Below, piece by piece: positions 6,114-7,134 of a stretch of 7,134 nucleotides of DNA. The translations under genes were made by a program, and so were the position numbers. The notes below the pieces were generated by a model that worked only from the letters and a program-made list of their open reading frames with translations, was not told the DNA's origin and searched no databases. The stretch spans positions 1-7,134 of the forward strand of contig QIGM01000017.1 of assembly GCA_003230795.1 (NCBI GenBank), read 5' to 3'. The DNA is from a bacterium. Its GTDB lineage: Bacteria > Bdellovibrionota_C > UBA2361 > SZUA-149. Position 1 is the stretch's first letter. Every line of letters starts with the position of its first letter.

Positions 6114-7134
6114 TTGCTCAAAATCACGTAAGAAAAGCTGTTGCCGTAAGTATACGAATCTCGGTGTGATCGGCGGCAAATTATCCGCGTCATTAAAGTC
6201 TGTATCGAACCCCCAATATCGGTTTGGTGCGGTATACTGTGGGCTTCCGTAGCTCCATGCCCCACTTGAATGCCGAGGAGTTCCTAGACTCACGAAGGAT
6301 CCAAGGTAGTTGAAGTCTTTCTTTGGAGACTTTGCCCACTGTTCATGGAAGCGCGGATAGTTCTCCAGTCCTCCGTTGTAATCTCCAGAATCTTGACCGC
6401 CACTTCCCTCAGTTCCTGCTGTGGTGTCGGAACCTGCAAGGATTCCCGCGTTTACAGTGGTGTTTGAAGGGACTCTGGCGCTCCATGAGGTATTCGAATC
6501 GCTCCAAGAGTTAGAAAGCGCATTGTAAGCATCTGAGAGAATCGCGGCTGGGATCTTGTTTAGTGCATTAAAATTACCCCAGGTATAAGCCGCTTGATCC
6601 GAAACCAGCGTCAGGCCCTTAACCGTAGCTGCTCCTGATTCTATTGATTGCAGTTCGTTGGCGTTTTTTACTCTGAATCCATAAAGGCTCTGTGCCTCGG
6701 CTGCGTCAGGACCATCTACTGCTGCGTAGATAACAAGACCCCCCTCCGTGTCATCGTCTAAGAGCTTTCCAGAGTCGAGAATGCCATCTGTGTGCACGCA
6801 ATCGAGCAGTGCTTGCAAATCGATATCGAGCATGTGAATGTCTCCACCTTCCCGATTAGAATAGAAAGAGTCTGTGTAACCCACGGGACGACCGGAAATA
6901 GTTCCAGGGCAGTCATTAAGATCATTCGTGCGACTGGAATCTACGATGTTGCTCGCGTCGCGGATTTCGACACCACTGTCCCCTGCCGTAGTAACGGGAT
7001 TGTTGCTGTTGTCTAAATGGAGAACCAGTCGAATGTCTGCGTTGTCCCAATATACCTCGCCTGGGGTTGAGTCTAGGATTTCTGGTTCTGGGATAGTAAC
7101 CTCCAGTACATCGGTTTGAATCATTTCATTCCAA
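6111..7134 (-). CDS. PilX-like pilus-associated protein, C-terminal part (5' end beyond window)
   Basis: Probably the end of a large extracellular or pilus-associated protein. The frame is still open at the right edge: codons for Trp, Asn and Glu precede the Met at 7124. That Met (taken as residue 1 here) is therefore unlikely to be the true start, and no signal peptide or pilin-like N-terminus is visible. The composition suits a secreted beta-rich protein: many Asn, Ser, Gly, Asp and aromatics, only two Cys (72 and 109) and no catalytic motif. Recognisable stretches are SNREGGDIHMLDIDLQ (89-104), LTLVSDQAAYTWGNFNALNK (171-190), a Thr/Gly-rich loop with TTVNAGILAG (222-231), NYPRFHEQW (255-263), and the conserved end WGFDTDFNDADNLPP (304-318) with FVYLRQQLFLRDFEQ. 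I associate this C-terminal pattern with large PilX-type proteins encoded with minor pilins, from memory of similar sequences. If so, a minor-pilin operon would lie to the right and this gene would be its last member. Confidence 0.7.
   Translation of the reverse strand, partial: WNEMIQTDVLEVTIPEPEILDSTPGEVYWDNADIRLVLHLDNSNNPVTTAGDSGVEIRDASNIVDSSRTNDLNDCPGTISGRPVGYTDSFYSNREGGDIHMLDIDLQALLDCVHTDGILDSGKLLDDDTEGGLVIYAAVDGPDAAEAQSLYGFRVKNANELQSIESGAATVKGLTLVSDQAAYTWGNFNALNKIPAAILSDAYNALSNSWSDSNTSWSARVPSNTTVNAGILAGSDTTAGTEGSGGQDSGDYNGGLENYPRFHEQWAKSPKKDFNYLGSFVSLGTPRHSSGAWSYGSPQYTAPNRYWGFDTDFNDADNLPPITPRFVYLRQQLFLRDFEQ

Noticed and set aside
6032..6265. 77-codon minus-strand frame across the lat end and PilX-like gene end
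   Set aside because: It overlaps two better-supported genes in other frames and its translation resembles no family I know.

Overview
The window reads as chromosomal DNA from a Gram-negative-type bacterium, by eye of middling G+C. Its gene types suggest an uncultivated deltaproteobacterium-like, Acidobacteria-like or related lineage: a secreted repeat protein of the FG-GAP/YRPS kind, a PilX-like pilus-associated protein and a lysine aminotransferase pathway. This placement is an inference; there is no rRNA or other marker gene here. There are six substantial protein genes. I see no tRNA, rRNA, insertion sequence or CRISPR array.

Left part (1-2270): two exported proteins read rightwards. The first (225-1121) has a long signal peptide, a small transthyretin/CNA-B-like beta domain, a second glycine-rich hydrophobic stretch and a Pro/Thr/Ser tail. 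The second (1216-2214) has a signal peptide and six repeats of about 50 residues, several with a DxDGDG calcium-loop motif. A 14-bp perfect tandem duplication lies between them, and a strong intrinsic terminator follows the second gene. They probably form one surface or extracellular unit.

Middle (2374-3081): a GTG-started protein with a degenerate response-regulator receiver domain, in which the phospho-acceptor Asp and the conserved Lys are both replaced, joined to an uncharacterised helical C-terminal half. It converges on the next gene with only 10 bp between.

Lysine block (3092-6109): amaB/pcd (leftwards, ALDH7 family) and lat (rightwards) are divergent and share a 150-bp regulatory region. 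LAT converts L-lysine to 2-aminoadipate 6-semialdehyde, which cyclises to piperideine-6-carboxylate. The ALDH7 enzyme oxidises it to L-2-aminoadipate. Both proteins are full length with their catalytic residues present. The shared region holds a perfect 15-bp palindrome, a second inverted repeat, and a 14-15-bp tandem array that contains the lat start codon and creates a nine-codon mini-ORF overlapping lat by one base.

Right end (6111-7134): the C-terminal part of a larger leftward gene, probably PilX-like and pilus-associated, entering from beyond the right edge. Its stop and the lat stop lie one base apart around the palindrome GCCTAGGC.

The best candidates for something unusual are the lat leader (repeats, mini-ORF, no visible Shine-Dalgarno) and the pseudo-receiver protein. 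I do not see a clear new multi-gene system.
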